Under the pieces are notes generated by a model. That model saw only the letters and a list, made by a program, of their open reading frames with translations, ran no database searches and had not been told where the DNA came from. From assembly GCA_963921425.1 (NCBI GenBank), contig OY992838.1, positions 16,492,001 through 16,556,000 of the forward strand: DNA of 64,000 bases, written 5' to 3'. Numbering within the stretch: position 1 is the first letter of the stretch; each line of letters starts with the position of its first letter. The translations under genes and the position numbers were made by a program. Positions 1-11,800 of this stretch are shown one piece after another. The DNA comes from Dryas octopetala (lineage: Eukaryota; Streptophyta; Magnoliopsida; Rosales; Rosaceae).

Positions 1-50
1 CTCAAAAGCTGACAAGTGATATAACAATTTCGAATTAACAATTTAAATAG

Positions 51-1348
51 AAATTAGAGAGAGAAAAAAATTTAAGGGAGAATTTGAGCAAAATGACGTA
101 ACACATTATCACTCATTCGCAATTGAGAATGCGACATTCAAAATATTCCAATTAAGGACTCTATTTTTACTTACGGTTCAATTAAGGACTTTCCGTCAAC
201 TCATCCATTAAAAATTTAAAAAATAATTAGGAGTAAATGTGGAAAAGTCTATATTCTTCTAAAAAATAATTACAAAAATAAAAAATAAAACTAAAATAAT
301 TAAACAAATAAAACTAAAATAATTACAAAAAATAAAACTAACATAATTATAAAAAATAAACTAAACTAATAAAACTAAAACAATTAAAAAAAATAAAACT
401 AAAATAATTATAAAAAAATGAAACTAAAATAAACTTAAAAATTAAACTAAAACTAAAAAAAACTAAACCCACCACCCACCACCCAGCCCCGGCCACCCTC
501 CCCCTTCCCCCACCCAGCCCCAGCGACCCTCCGCGTGCACAGAGATTCTAATTTCGATTACTTTGTAAGGGTACGTGATATATAGTTATCTCTGTTCCTC
601 TCTTAATTTCTTTCTGCAAGAGACTTGAAACAACTTGAAAAACAAAAAATGAAAACGCAAATTAATTAATGGAGATTAGTATTAGCTAATAGTACAGAAA
701 TGCATGGCAGAAATACAAGGCAAATATATAAAATAAATCCATGAATTGGTGGGTGGGTGAATGTGTATCACTCTCTGTGCACCTTTGGCTTTGGATGTGG
801 ACCCACGTGCACCACGACCAGGTTCCAGGACGCCATTGCCATTCTTTCTCGCTTTCTATCTCTATGTGGCTTTGATACTTTCAGACACACTAGCTCAGGG
901 AAAGGGAATAATTACCTGATATAATTTTATTAGAATCTCTGTGCAGTGGGAGGGTTGTTGGAGCTGTGTGGGGGAAGGGGGAGGGTCGCTGGGGCTGGGT
1001 GGGGGAAGGGGAGGGCCGGGCCGGGTGGTGGGTTTAGTTTTTATTAGTTTTAGTTTAATTTGTAACTTTATTTTTGTTTAATTTTTTTGTAATTATTTAG
1101 TTGAATTTTTTTATTATTTTTTAGAAGAATAGACACTTTTACACATTTACCCCTAAAAATTAGTCAAGATCAATTTTTAACGGATATTATAACTTATAAC
1201 AGAATTGACGGAAAGTCCTTAATTGAACAGTAAGTCCTTAATTGAATAGTAAGTGAAAGTAAAGTTCTTAATTGGAACACTTTGAATGTCGCATCCTCAA
1301 CTGCGAATAGGTGATAATGTTACATCATTTTGCTCGAATTTTCCCAAA
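51..1348. mobile_element. Foldback / Mutator-like element with very long inverted repeats
   Basis: The stretch at about 71-552 returns as its reverse complement at about 929-1348. Shared landmarks include the outer text gagcaaaatga, the motif attaaggactttccgtcaa, a run of A/T-rich aaaactaaa words, a C-rich block (cccacccagccccagcgacc) and the inner border tgcacagagattctaat. The 10-bp sequence atttaaatag lies at 41-50 and again at 1349-1358 and is a plausible target duplication of the size Mutator-like elements make. The left arm has about 20 extra bases outside the matched part. The centre (553-928) is single-copy here and holds no convincing ORF. No transposase is present, so the element is non-autonomous. 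Assignment to Mutator rather than another foldback class is inference. Confidence 0.7.
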
Positions 1349-1358
1349 ATTTAAATAG

Positions 1359-1579
1359 AAAAATGGAGGAGTGTTCACCAAGCCAATTGAGTGGCGGCTA
1401 AGTAAATGACTGGCCAAGGATGCCTTATACACGTTCACCACCACAATCCGCCACCTTCTTCTTCAATTTCTAAGTACACCCACCAAATTGCTAAGTAAAC
1501 CCACCCATTTTTGTTAAGAGTACGTACCCACCTTGAAAACTATAAATAGGCATCTTCTCCCCTTCATTTTGCCGCACCC
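1359..1579 (+). other. TATA-containing repeat flank without a gene
   Basis: Intergenic or LTR-like DNA. It has two gttcacca words, two near-identical aagtaaaccc-type words and a clear actataaatagg TATA motif near 1540 followed by pyrimidine-rich sequence, as expected of a plant promoter or LTR promoter. No partner LTR was found, so its origin is unclear. Confidence 0.3.
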
Positions 1580-1873
1580 TGATAGAATTAGAACATCTAA
1601 CCCAAAACCAATTGGTAATGAGTGGAGAGGCCCAAAACTTATAAGCACATATGTTAAGCTCTAGTTTTCCGATGTGGGACATTGCTCCACATTACTCTCA
1701 ACACGCCCCCGCATGTGTGGCGAGATTTTGAGCCTTACACGTGAACAAATTGTATTGGGTGACGTAGGAGCATGTGTGGTCGTTGGGCCTTACACGCGGA
1801 TAACCAAGCTCTGATACCATGATAGAATTAGAGCATCCAACCCAAAACCAATTGGCAATGAGTGGAGAGGCCA
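1580..1873. repeat. Repeat bordered by 54-bp direct repeats
   Basis: A 54-bp sequence starting tgatagaattagaacatc at 1580-1633 recurs with four or so changes at 1820-1873 (tgatagaattagagcatc). Between them is a segment with cacgcccccgcatgtgtgg and ctctgataccatg, words I associate with dispersed plant repeats. The direct repeats could be ends of a small element or a local duplication. No coding capacity. Confidence 0.5.
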
Positions 1874-2318
1874 CCATGCCATGTGTATTAGCACCAGTTA
1901 ACTGAGCAGTAATAGAGAGAGGAACAATGGCTCTATCATTTTGAGAAGCATTTAAAGTAGTATCAAGGATGGGCAACACTTCTAGAACTGGTCTGGAGGA
2001 AGTAGCAGTAGAGGTGGTCCTAGAAAAAGATTTAGTATTTCTAGAATTACCTTCTGAGATGAATGGAGAGTCATGAGACACTTGAGGAATAGAATCAGAC
2101 ACAGCAGTATTAGAAACATAAATGGAAGAAACAGGAATTGGAAGAACATTATGAGTGGAAGAACAAGCAGTAGACTCAATAGGAAAAGAAGTAGAAACAA
2201 TAGGAGGAATTATTTGAGAATAAGGAAAAATTGACTCATCATGGATAACATGCCGAGATAAAAATATCCTATTAGTGGGAATATGAAAACAGATAGCCCC
2301 TTTATATCCTAAAGCATA
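1874..2318 (-). pseudogene. Ty1/copia polyprotein fragment, integrase-RT linker
   Basis: Reading the minus strand from 2318 gives GYKGAICFHIPTNRIFLSRH followed by a FDE-like HDESIFPYSQ segment, the typical join between the integrase end and the reverse transcriptase of copia polyproteins. After it comes a Ser/Thr-rich linker down to about 1874. There is no start codon of its own and it stops at the neighbouring direct repeat. It abuts a plus-strand copia fragment at 2318-2322, so the element has been rearranged. Calling it copia is well supported. The clade is not determined. Confidence 0.7.
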
Positions 2319-2321
2319 AAA

Positions 2322-3122
2322 CTAACATATTTTCTTGGTTTACAGATCCAATATAAGGCCAATGGTGGTATCTTCATTTCCCAAGCGAAGTATGCTCGAG
2401 ATCTCTTGACCAAAGATGGCATGTCTACCTACAAGCCTTGCAATTCTCCTTGTAAACCTCACCTTCAAATGGCCAAAGATGAAGGGGATTTACTTTCTGA
2501 ACCAACTTTATACAGGAGTTTAGTAGGTGCTCTACAGTATCTGACCTTTACTAGGGCTGACATAGCCTATGCTACTAACACAGTTTGTCAATTTATGGCC
2601 CAACCTACTGAGATTCACTATGATGCAGTAAAAAAGATCTTAAGGTATGTGCAAGGTACTTTGCATCATGGACTTCATTATCGCTCGGGACTCATGGGGT
2701 TAACTGCCTACAGTGACTCTGACTGGGGTGGGAATATTAATGACAGGAGGTCTACAACAGGCTACATTGTGTATCTGGCAGGAAATCCTGTTTCTTGGCA
2801 GTCCAAGAAACAAGGCACAGTAGCTCGCAGCTCTACTGAGGTAGAATACAGAGCCTTGGCTAATACCGTGTTTGATCTTTATTGGCTTAAAAATGTTCTC
2901 AAGGATCTGCATATCAGTCTTCCTTTTCCTCTGATCATCAGGTGTGATAATCTGTCAGCTATAGCTCTAGGCTCGAATCCTGTTTTTCATTCTAGAATAA
3001 AACACCTTGACACAGATTTTCACTACGTTAGAGAGAAGGTCCAATGTAAAGACCTGGAACTGGAGTATGTCTCTACTTCAAACAACACAGCAAATGTGCT
3101 CACCAAGGGTCTTCGATCATAG
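2322..3122 (+). pseudogene. Ty1/copia reverse transcriptase end and RNase H
   Basis: The frame is open from about 2322 (LTYFLGLQIQYK, then GIFISQAKYARDLL) to the stop at 3120-3122. It is therefore the C-terminal quarter of a copia pol with no real start here. The RNase H domain shows the usual acidic residues in YSDSDWGG, SSTEVEYRAL and RCDN, plus the copia signature KHLDTDFHYVRE and the closing ANVLTKGL. The stretch has no internal stop, so decay is recent or light, but gag, protease, integrase and most of the RT are missing. A polypurine tract and LTR follow directly, as expected for the 3' end of a copia element. Confidence 0.85.
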
Positions 3123-3186
3123 TCCCTTGCATCATCATCATTGCTGCAACCTCAGACTCGGTTCCCTTGTTGAGGTTGAGGGGGGG

Positions 3187-3480
3187 TGTTGACTGTCCAG
3201 CTGTAAATAGCTTAGTGGTTGGAGTATTGGTTATTTGAAGACCTATTAGTGTACGTATGACATGTGGCTGTACAACGTGTGGCTTTAGTTAGAGCATCTG
3301 TTAGAATTGTTAAGACATTTTTCTGTTAGCAAGCTTATTAGCTAGATGGTTTTAGCTGTTGCAGTTGTTTTAGTATAAAAGGTCCTTAGCTTCCTTATTC
3401 TTGTAATACGATCTGCTCTTAATGAAAACACAGTTTCTTCTTCAAGATCTCTCTCTCTCTCTCTTTTTTCTTGTCTTCTT
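3187..3480 (+). repeat. Copia 3' LTR (start clear, end uncertain)
   Basis: The polypurine tract ttgaggttgaggggggg ends at 3186 and the LTR opens with tgttgactgtcc. Inside is a TATA motif (gtataaaagg) near 3373 and a plausible polyadenylation region (cttaatgaaaacac), then CT-rich DNA. No second copy exists in the window, so the right edge is a guess between about 3450 and 3600. Confidence 0.6.
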
Positions 3481-4690
3481 GATTCTTGGAGATACTGTGA
3501 TCACACCCCTCACTTGGTTCTTTGAGAGCATCTCTCTCTAGATTACAAGCTTTCTCTTTTTCTCTCTCTAGAACAAGTGTTGATCTACACTTGTTCTTGG
3601 GCATATATACCAATAAAGTGGGAGCCCTTAGTTTAAATCTTTTGTTCTCTCCTTAGGACGATTTTCAATCTTGAAGTAGTTCCTAGTTAAGAATTTGGTT
3701 GGGTTGTCATCGGACATAACGATCAAATACTGAGTCCACAGTAGGGTAGCTTTGCCGGTTTTTTCAATCCGCCCCGAGTAGGTATTCGGTAAGATTCCCT
3801 AGATTCCAAAGCTTGGTTAATTTCTTTTAATTAAGTTGTTTACTTATTAGGGTTTAATCTTGTGATAGTTTTAAGTTAAGGAGGTCTACAATCGGATAAG
3901 TGCTCCTAAACCTTTCTTGTCAAGTTGAATTAAGGGCATGATTAATTAGTGAAAGTTAGATTTGTAGTAAAATAGCTAATTATGTACGATATGTTGAATT
4001 ATAGACTTTCTACAAACTAATTAGACAACTAGGCAGCATACAATTAAAGTAATAAGTTGGATTTATTCAATTACTTTACTTGTACGTTAAATCAAATTTA
4101 TTTGTTAATCAATCAACTTAATAACGGATTAAGGCCACCCTTTTAAAGTAACCAAACTCAGTGAATGAGCATATAGGCGCTGGACACTTGGTCAGAGCTC
4201 CCCCAGCCTCCCAAGCCCTGACCTGGTCATATTGTTGGATTTTAACTGGTTAACCTCCATACTTCAATTAAAATTGGACGTAAGTAGAAACCCTAGGCCC
4301 AGACAATACATAAATACGGTCTTAGTAGACTCATTTCTGGAATTTTCAAGGAACGTATGACCGAAAAGAAAAGGTCATGTCAAAATTCTGTCAAACTTTA
4401 CTTTCAACTGAATTATTATTGGATCTTGGACTTTCCAGTTACCCAAAGAAAAGACAAGGACGTTGGTTTTGTGGAACTGAATCATCAAGTTAAGTTTGGA
4501 ATCTAGATAGGGAAAATCCTCACACCGTGTCTATGAGACTTTTATTGTGTGTATGTATGATAATAACTATTGTTGCCTGCAAATATGCATTGTTTTTACT
4601 TGTCATATCGCTCACATGATTTTTTATTATGATAACCAAGGTATTAAATTTCGTTTTTTTAGGGTGCCGAAATCGAAACACATGTTTAAT
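3481..4690. other. Intergenic, no gene recognised
   Basis: CT-rich sequence to about 3600, then AT-rich unique-looking DNA. I find no coding stretch with recognisable homology, no tRNA and no clear element ends. A small ORF at 3419-3613 (minus) is only the complement of CT runs. Confidence 0.5.
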
Positions 4691-4785
4691 AATTTTTCGG
4701 GAAGATTTCGCCGAAATTTTTGAAATTTCATCGAAATTTACCGAAATTTATCGAAATTATCGAAATTTTCATATTTTCTATTTTC
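4691..4785. repeat. Degenerate short tandem repeat of cgaaattt words
   Basis: The words cgaaatttca, cgaaatttac, cgaaatttat, cgaaattat and cgaaattttc follow one another at about 10-12 bp spacing. This is low-complexity DNA. The short ORF across it has no coding character. Confidence 0.6.
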
Positions 4786-5619
4786 TCCAACTTCAGAAAT
4801 TCACCAAAAATAGTTCGAGACTCCAAATAATTCACCGAAAAATTCTACGAACTCGTATTGATGAGTACTAATTTCCTATAACCTCAAAATAGTCAAATTA
4901 CTTTCAAAAAAATAATGAAAAATCCTACTCTTATAATTTAATTCTGAAAAAAAAATAATAATCTCCAAATTCTTGAATTTTCATTTTCTAAAATTCATTT
5001 CCACACAACTAAGCTCTAGAACCACAACCAAAGGTCTAAGTTAGTTAAAATAATTTTAAAGAAATTTCTAATTCCTTTAAACAAACCTTAAAACAAATTT
5101 GAAAAATTTAAGTAACAAAATTACCATAAGCCAAAATTTGGGTTGTTACACTTAGTGCAGACAAAGCTTGGCTAGGTGAGAGGCAAGGGAAAAAAAGGAA
5201 GGAAAGATAAAAAAATAAAAACTGAAGAGAGAGGCACGGGGAAAAAAAGTAAGGAAAGAAAAAAAAAGAAAAAAAAAAAGAGAAAATAAAGGAGGGTTTG
5301 GGGCTTTTGGGCAATTGGAAAGAAAAAAAAAAAGGTTTGAGATTTCGTTTAGTTATTTAAAACCTTAAACTTTAATATATTTCTATATAAAAAAATAATT
5401 AAAAGTATCCTAAAGGGCTTAAAACCTAATATCCTAAAAAATATAGAGTATATAGGGTTTAATGTATAGATTATAGAGTATAAAGAGTATTAGGGTATAT
5501 AGAATATATAGAGTATTAGGGTTTATATTTTAGTGTATAATTAAATTATACAGTATAAAGAATATAGTAATTAAATTAGATATCATGTGTGTTTGGGTGG
5601 CAGGAAAATAGATGTAAAA
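4786..5619. other. AT-rich and purine-rich low-complexity DNA
   Basis: A purine tract (aaggaaag, aaaaaagaaaa) spans about 5170-5335. From about 5440 to 5570 there is a degenerate array of tatagagta and tattagggt words. No gene is seen. The tagggttta words are irregular and are not a telomeric array. Confidence 0.55.
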
Positions 5620-5836
5620 TGTCAATTTATGATATCAGTTGACAGTTTAAACTGATGTCTTTACAATTTCTAGGAAAAAGGAAAACATTATATGTCAGGT
5701 GAAAAAAAATTAGTGATTTCTAATATAGTTCAAAAATCAGCAAAAAAAATAACTGATGTTATTACTTTTACAATATCAGTCGATTTAACATCCGATATAA
5801 AATGGGCGATATCTATTAACAGTTTTGTTGTAATAA
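5620..5836 (-). mobile_element. Isolated CACTA terminal fragment
   Basis: The reverse complement of this stretch runs parallel to the left end of the CACTA element at 14019 for about 215 bp. Shared words include atagatatc, cccattttatatc, gactgatattgtaaaa, ttagctgatttt-like text, ataatattttc-like text and aagacatcagt. It ends in attacaacaaaac, a decayed CACTA tip. No matching second end is visible nearby, so this is a deletion relic or a solo end. Confidence 0.65.
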
Positions 5837-7003
5837 ATGTTCAAGGGCTGAATTGTACATTTTTCTAACAGGAAATTTGAGTTCCTACTTTTGAAAGGAA
5901 AAGGAGTTGATGAAAAACATGAATTTTGTGGATCTTCTGTGTTTCAAAAGACATTAAATTAACGAACAACCAGCCTAATAGGTAAGAGCTTAAGAATTAA
6001 ATTAATGTAGTATGAGAAAGGAAAATTGGAAAAAGAGAGAGTAAGCAAAAAATGTAAAACTTAGGCATGACAGACAAAACAAAATGCTCATCAAACACAC
6101 CACTACACCTCCACTTGTGAAGGACAATTTAAGCTTGAAGCAATCTTTTTTTTTTTTTTTTTCAAGAAGGTTGGTCACTTTAAATTCTCAAGAACATAAA
6201 AGAATGGTTGGTTCTATTTGAACCCCTGATTTGCTCACCTTACCTCCTCATAGTTGACAATTTTAAAATACCAATTTTACCCTTGGAAAAAATAGTTGAA
6301 AAAAATTAACTCTGCCCACAGCTTTTCTTGCCTTGCATAATTGATTGTAAAATCCATAAATAGTATCTCACCACAGCTACATGACAAATTAAAGATTCAT
6401 GCAAAACCACATATTCAAAGAACACATTATCATCCTAATCTTTTACTAACAAGAGTTTCAAGTGACATTCCCGAAAGTACCAAAATGCATATCTCAATAA
6501 AAACAGATAGAAAAGAGTTTTCAAAAATAAAAATTCAGCAACCAGTGTTCACAAATCACAATTGTATTCTAATATCTGTACAATGGGCTACTTCTCGAAA
6601 GTCAAACTTGATCAAAATCTGGAGCTTGTAATTCTCTGTAAGGTTGTTTGGGATTGGAGAATTGTGTTATGCTGGTGATTGCCTTGGCGCCCATGAAAAT
6701 TGCCTGTCCATCTCATCAGTAGAGTTTGACATCTTGTCGACTATCTTGTCATACAATATACAATATACAATGTTACGAACTGTAAGGATGCAGGCACATT
6801 AATTTTGGCATCTTGTCAACTATCTTGTGAGATAGTCCACATTTGTTGTAGTGATTACACCATCAATGAAACAATGACAAAGCATGTAAGAGCTACTTAC
6901 ATCCACAGAGTTGTGTATATATGCTATTTAAATCTCCCATATGAACTGGGTTTCTGGCAATTACAAAGTGGGTTTTCCCTGTACAAATTCACTATTGCCC
7001 TTT
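5837..7003. other. Intergenic, no gene recognised
   Basis: AT-rich DNA with a run of about 18 T at 6146-6163. A 96-codon plus-strand ORF at 6341-6631 has no recognisable domain and biased AT-rich composition, so I do not call it a gene. Confidence 0.5.
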
Positions 7004-7200
7004 AAGCATCACAAGAGAGGAGTCAGATTCCACCAAGTTATCAATTAGGAACCAGGCAACCTTAAGGCCATAAAACAAGGCCCAAAGCTCTGCAGAAAGA
7101 ATCTCTCCCACACCAAAATAAACTGAGAAACCAGCAACCCAATTCTCATCTGAATTACGAATAAGACAATCAGCAACAGGGCTAAGCCTGGAAGAAGAAT
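7004..7200 (-). pseudogene. RNase H-like (RVT_3 type) fragment
   Basis: The minus strand reads IRNSDENWVAGFSVYFGVGE, then ILSAELWALFYGLKVAW and VESDSSLVMLKGQ, followed by a stop at 6992. This is the plant RNase H-like domain found in non-LTR retrotransposon tails and many short host-like proteins. The acidic residues of the E (SAELWAL) and D (VESDSS) strands remain. The N-terminal DG segment and the C-terminal part are missing. A cttccag before it could be a splice acceptor. It is best read as a degenerate LINE-derived fragment. Confidence 0.65.
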
Positions 7201-8858
7201 AAACGATTTCAGTGGCATGATGCAATTAAATTCTCAAGAATTAATCGCAGACGAACAAAAACTAAAAATTCTGGTTTGCACTCAGTTACATGTTGCATTA
7301 ATTCTTATCGGCTGAACTTGTACCCTCTATTCTAATCTGTTAATTTATAACTTCAACAATCAATATGTAACAAAACTGATGGGTAGATTTGTTAGTGTCC
7401 ATAGACAATCAACCCATTCATATTGAGCAAGAAGCATATAAAATATAATTGGCCTTAATTTACATATTTGTTAGCTTCTAAAGCTCCAGTGTAATCTTCA
7501 TATTCTTTGAACAAGAAGTATATAATATGTACGGATTTTATCAAGGATGTCAATCTAATTTTGCTTAAAATGTAATTTATGTCATTGCAGGCTGCTGCAG
7601 AGGAAAAGTTCAAGCTTTGCAGCGTAGTATATCAATCGTTGGGTGCCAACAATATGATCAACTCATGGACTAATTATCTAGCAGGAACACAATTACTATG
7701 GCACCTTGGTGACAAAATATAAAAGGCATGCATTTGACTAGAAAATATTAAGTATACTTAGTTTCTTGTGTTTTATTCACTCACATCAAAACAAAACTCT
7801 TTAATTAGTTGTGGTTTGCAACAGGAAATTTGATGTAATCTCAAACACAATAGAAAACTCTTTTGTATCCACGATGGAAGACTTACTCGTATAAAAAGAA
7901 GGGATCCGGAGGTATGTGAGCATTAACCAAGAAAAAAACCTCGGGCATTGTGTATTAAAAACAAGATGATGCACCAGCCTGTGGTTGACAGAAAAACATT
8001 AGATACTCATCAACTGTATAATCCATCACAATCAATAGATTTCTTCATTGATGAAATCATATCAGACATATTTTATCAAAAAATATATAAAACATTTGAG
8101 ACTTAGTAATGTAAATAGCCAAATTCAGTACCAGCTGGTATTGATTGATATTTCAAACTGCACTCTATGTCTTCTTAATTAGGATTCAAAATGGTTATCA
8201 AAACATTTTCTGGTCTCTAACTTGAGAAAGGAAATTTTTGGTGTGAAACCAAGTTTGGGTGTGAATCACCTGGAGTGAATTCAGTCTCTATCTTTATCTT
8301 TTAAGAGGTTCAATCTTCTCGTTGTCTTAATCTGCTTAGCCTACTAAGAAACTGTTTCTTGAGTTCATATCTTCTTATATTCTTGCCCATCTGGCATTTT
8401 CAGCAATTCTATTGTCTTCCCTTACTTCTGAAATTTCTAGCAATCCTTCTAAACCTGAGTTTAAATCTTATCTTACACATGACTTATCTTATGTTGAATA
8501 ACCTCAATTCACTAAAATGGAATTAAGACTTGCATTGGAATTTGAACAAACCGTAAACTAGAGGAGTCTACACAGCCATTGGATCTACTTTGTTTCTGAA
8601 TTTTAAGGAGAAAGAAAGAGTAAGCAAAAAATGTAAAAACTAATATGTCGAAAAAGAAATAGTAAGAGAAATTTGAAACCAGGGGAGATTTCAATCGATT
8701 GGATGTCGATCTGTTGAATATGCATATATGTTTGATCAAAGTAAGGGCTTTTAGATTCGCTGCTGAAAAATGAAATTTACAAGCATAGACTGCAGAATTA
8801 GTACCTGACTGAGATGGAATAATTAAAGTGGGACCCAATCATCGACGTCGCACATCGA
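7201..8858. other. Intergenic, 3' flank of the NLR
   Basis: No gene is convincingly seen. One stretch at about 7590-7722 begins after a ttgcag acceptor-like site and is open for some 40 codons (AAAEEKFKLCSVVYQSLG), but I cannot assign it. The ORFs at 8512-8838 lie in the downstream flank and show no domain. Confidence 0.45.
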
Positions 8859-11800
8859 TCATATTTGTTCGTAATCGATGTATATGTTGGGGATGTGAGC
8901 AATCTTGGGCCAATCTTCCCCTGTCTCTCTCTGGCACCGTTGTTTTAGCAAAGGACAATCCGAGATTCCTAGATAAGAAAGAGAAGTGGGTAGCCCTTCA
9001 TCTGGCAAGCACTGGAGCTCAGGGCATCTAATTAGAGTCAACGCGTGAAGAGAGGTGAGGTGTCTCAACTCCTTGCCGTTCACGGTCTTAAGATTCAAAC
9101 AATCGTAGATGCTGAGAGAAGTGAGAGTGGTGGGCAGCAGCCCCTCCTCCGGAAACGAATCTCCTTCGAAGCCGACAAGGAAATCCTTGAGACAGGTGAG
9201 TCTTTGTAGACCCCACTGCATACGCTTTGCAATCACTTTTTCGCAATCATAGATATAAAGTGATTGTAATTTTGATGGCAATCCCCCTTCCGGAAATGAT
9301 TCCAATTCTGGACAATGATATATCCACAGTTTCTCAAGAGATGGGAGAAGGGTGTGCATCTCTTCTGGCAGTGACCTCAGTTTCTTACATGTCCAGATAT
9401 GAATTGAAGTCAAGTTGGGCGCTTGTAGCCCTCCATCGGGAAAACACACCAAATTTGGGCATTCCTGTATGTCCAATTGAGTGAGGGATAGGAGGAGTTT
9501 AGGGCATTGGGAAGTAGCAAGGGATTCTACATTAGCGTTCCTGATTCTGAGCTTTTCAAGCTTTGGGAAGTAGTCTAACGGGAATCTCCCGCTTAGTTTG
9601 GGACAATTCTCCAGACGAAGCTTACGAAGATTAGGAAAAGCTCCACCCTCTTGATTGCCTCCAACATAAGACCATTCTTGCCACTCCCGCATACTTTCGA
9701 ATTTCAAAACTTGCAGAGATCTAAATGGCACCCTTATTCCACAAGTATCGTCACCATAAAACTCAGGGCCTATGGACACCACTCCATTTAAGTCAATAAT
9801 TTCAAGCTTTCTGAGGGAGGGTAACTGCCCAAGTGGTGGCAAGAAGAAACAATATTCACATTTCTCAAGTTTTAGAGAAACTAGATTGGAGGAAGAATGA
9901 TCTACTAACCAATCAGGAAATCTTGTAGCCACATAAGAACGGATCGTGAGTATTTTTAGGTTTGTATGAGGTTGGAGGTTGGCAAGCACTTCTCCATCTT
10001 TTTTTGAATCCTCAGTATCACCTCCCCATTCCAAACATAGTTGATTGAGATACTTCTTATCCCTCATATTGGCCTCCAAAGCATCCTCGGCCCTCACAAT
10101 ATTATGAAGCCCAGAAATAGAAAGTTGTCCGCGCAAAGACTTAAGCTCCTTCAACTCTGCAATGTTACGCCCAGTGTCTTTGTCTAGGACAAACTCGCCT
10201 TCAAACGTTTGTAGATCTCTCAATCTCCCCATATGTGGTGGCATTTTTTTCAACTCTTCGCATCCCGTGATATTAAGATGGCGCAAGCTGATTAGTCTTC
10301 CAAAGTTAGTTGGCAACTCAGCAAGATCACGGCACCCTTCCAACAATAACGTCTGTAAATTATATAAAGTACACATCGTCTCAGGTAACTTTTGGATTCC
10401 ACTCTCAGATAAGTCCAAGTACCTAAGATGCTTCAAGCTACCGATTGAATTTGGCAACTCACCAATATCATATCCTGATAAATTGATCCATCTTAGATAT
10501 TGTAGCGCGGGCAAGAGATCATGCAGTACACCATATACATTTAATGATGATAAGGGTAGAAAAGTGTGTAAATGTTTGGCCTCATATAAAGCTTCCAATT
10601 TCTCTGAGCCATCAGAATCAAGTCTCTTCATACACGAAAAATGACGAGTCTTGCTCACAATGTTGAGAGAGTCATCATTGTTCTCCAACCTAACACAAAA
10701 TTCTCCGGATAAAAATTTTGCTAAATCATTAACAAGGTCATGCATGATGAAACCACTTGAGGATAGAAACTCGGAACCTTGAAAAAATGACCTTGACATT
10801 AGATCATTAAAGTATTCCTCCCCAGTTTCTTCCATGGTTATATTCTTGTTTTTAGGTTGTAAGAGATCTTCAGCCATCCACATCAAAATCAATTCTGATT
10901 TTTCAAATACATAATCTTTGGGAAATATTGAACAATACATAAAACAACGCTTGAGATGTGGAGGTAGATAATGGTAACTCAACCATAGAGCCGGCAGAAT
11001 CTCCATATCTGACAACTCCCATATTTCACTCTTCAGTATCTTTTCCCATTCCTCCGGATCTAATTTAGAGCGTAATAAACTCCCAAGTGATTTTGCAGCT
11101 AAAGGAAGACCTTTACACTTTGTAACAATTTGTCTTCCGACTACTTCAAGATCTGGATGTGTATTCACTCCTGCATTTTGTAAGGCATGTTTTGCAAATA
11201 TTAACCAGCAATGGTCCTCGGAAATTTGCTCTAGACGGTGAATTTGACCAAGAGTGCCCATCCTAGATGCAACATCGTCAATACGTGTTGTGACAATGAT
11301 CTTGCTTCCATGGCTTCCGTTCTCAAAGGGACGAGTTAAGAGATCCAATTGGGAATGATTCACTTTCCAAACATCATCAAGAACAAAGAGAAACTTTTTC
11401 CCCGTCAAAGCCTCCTTGAGATTAACTTGAAGCCTATCTAGGTCTGTGATATGATCACACGTTCCTGAAGTGACTGACCCACAAATTGTTTGTGTTATTT
11501 TGACAACATCAAATTCTTCCGAAACACAAACCCATGCTCGGAGGTGAAAATGTTGCTGTACTCGATCATTGTTGTATACTAGTTGAGCAAGAGTGGTCTT
11601 CCCAATCCCCCCCATGCCCACAATGGGAATCACGCTTATCTTATTAACGGTCACGTCATCCGTAAGCAATAATTTGATGATGTTGTCCTGGTCCTTCTTC
11701 CTTCCATATACAGAGTCTTCTCCCAAAGGCAAAGAAGTTGTAGGTAACCTTGCATATGCATGTAGGCTATCCTTAACATCTTCTTTCAAACCAAGCACAT

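Noticed and set aside
5440-5570. Interstitial telomeric repeat
   Set aside because: tagggttta and tattagggt words are irregular and mixed with tatagag. There is no ttagggt-type tandem array.
7590-7722. Possible DnaJ- or TPR-like exon (AEEKFKLCSVVYQSLG)
   Set aside because: Only some 40 codons after an acceptor-like site, with no key motif such as HPD and no neighbouring exons.
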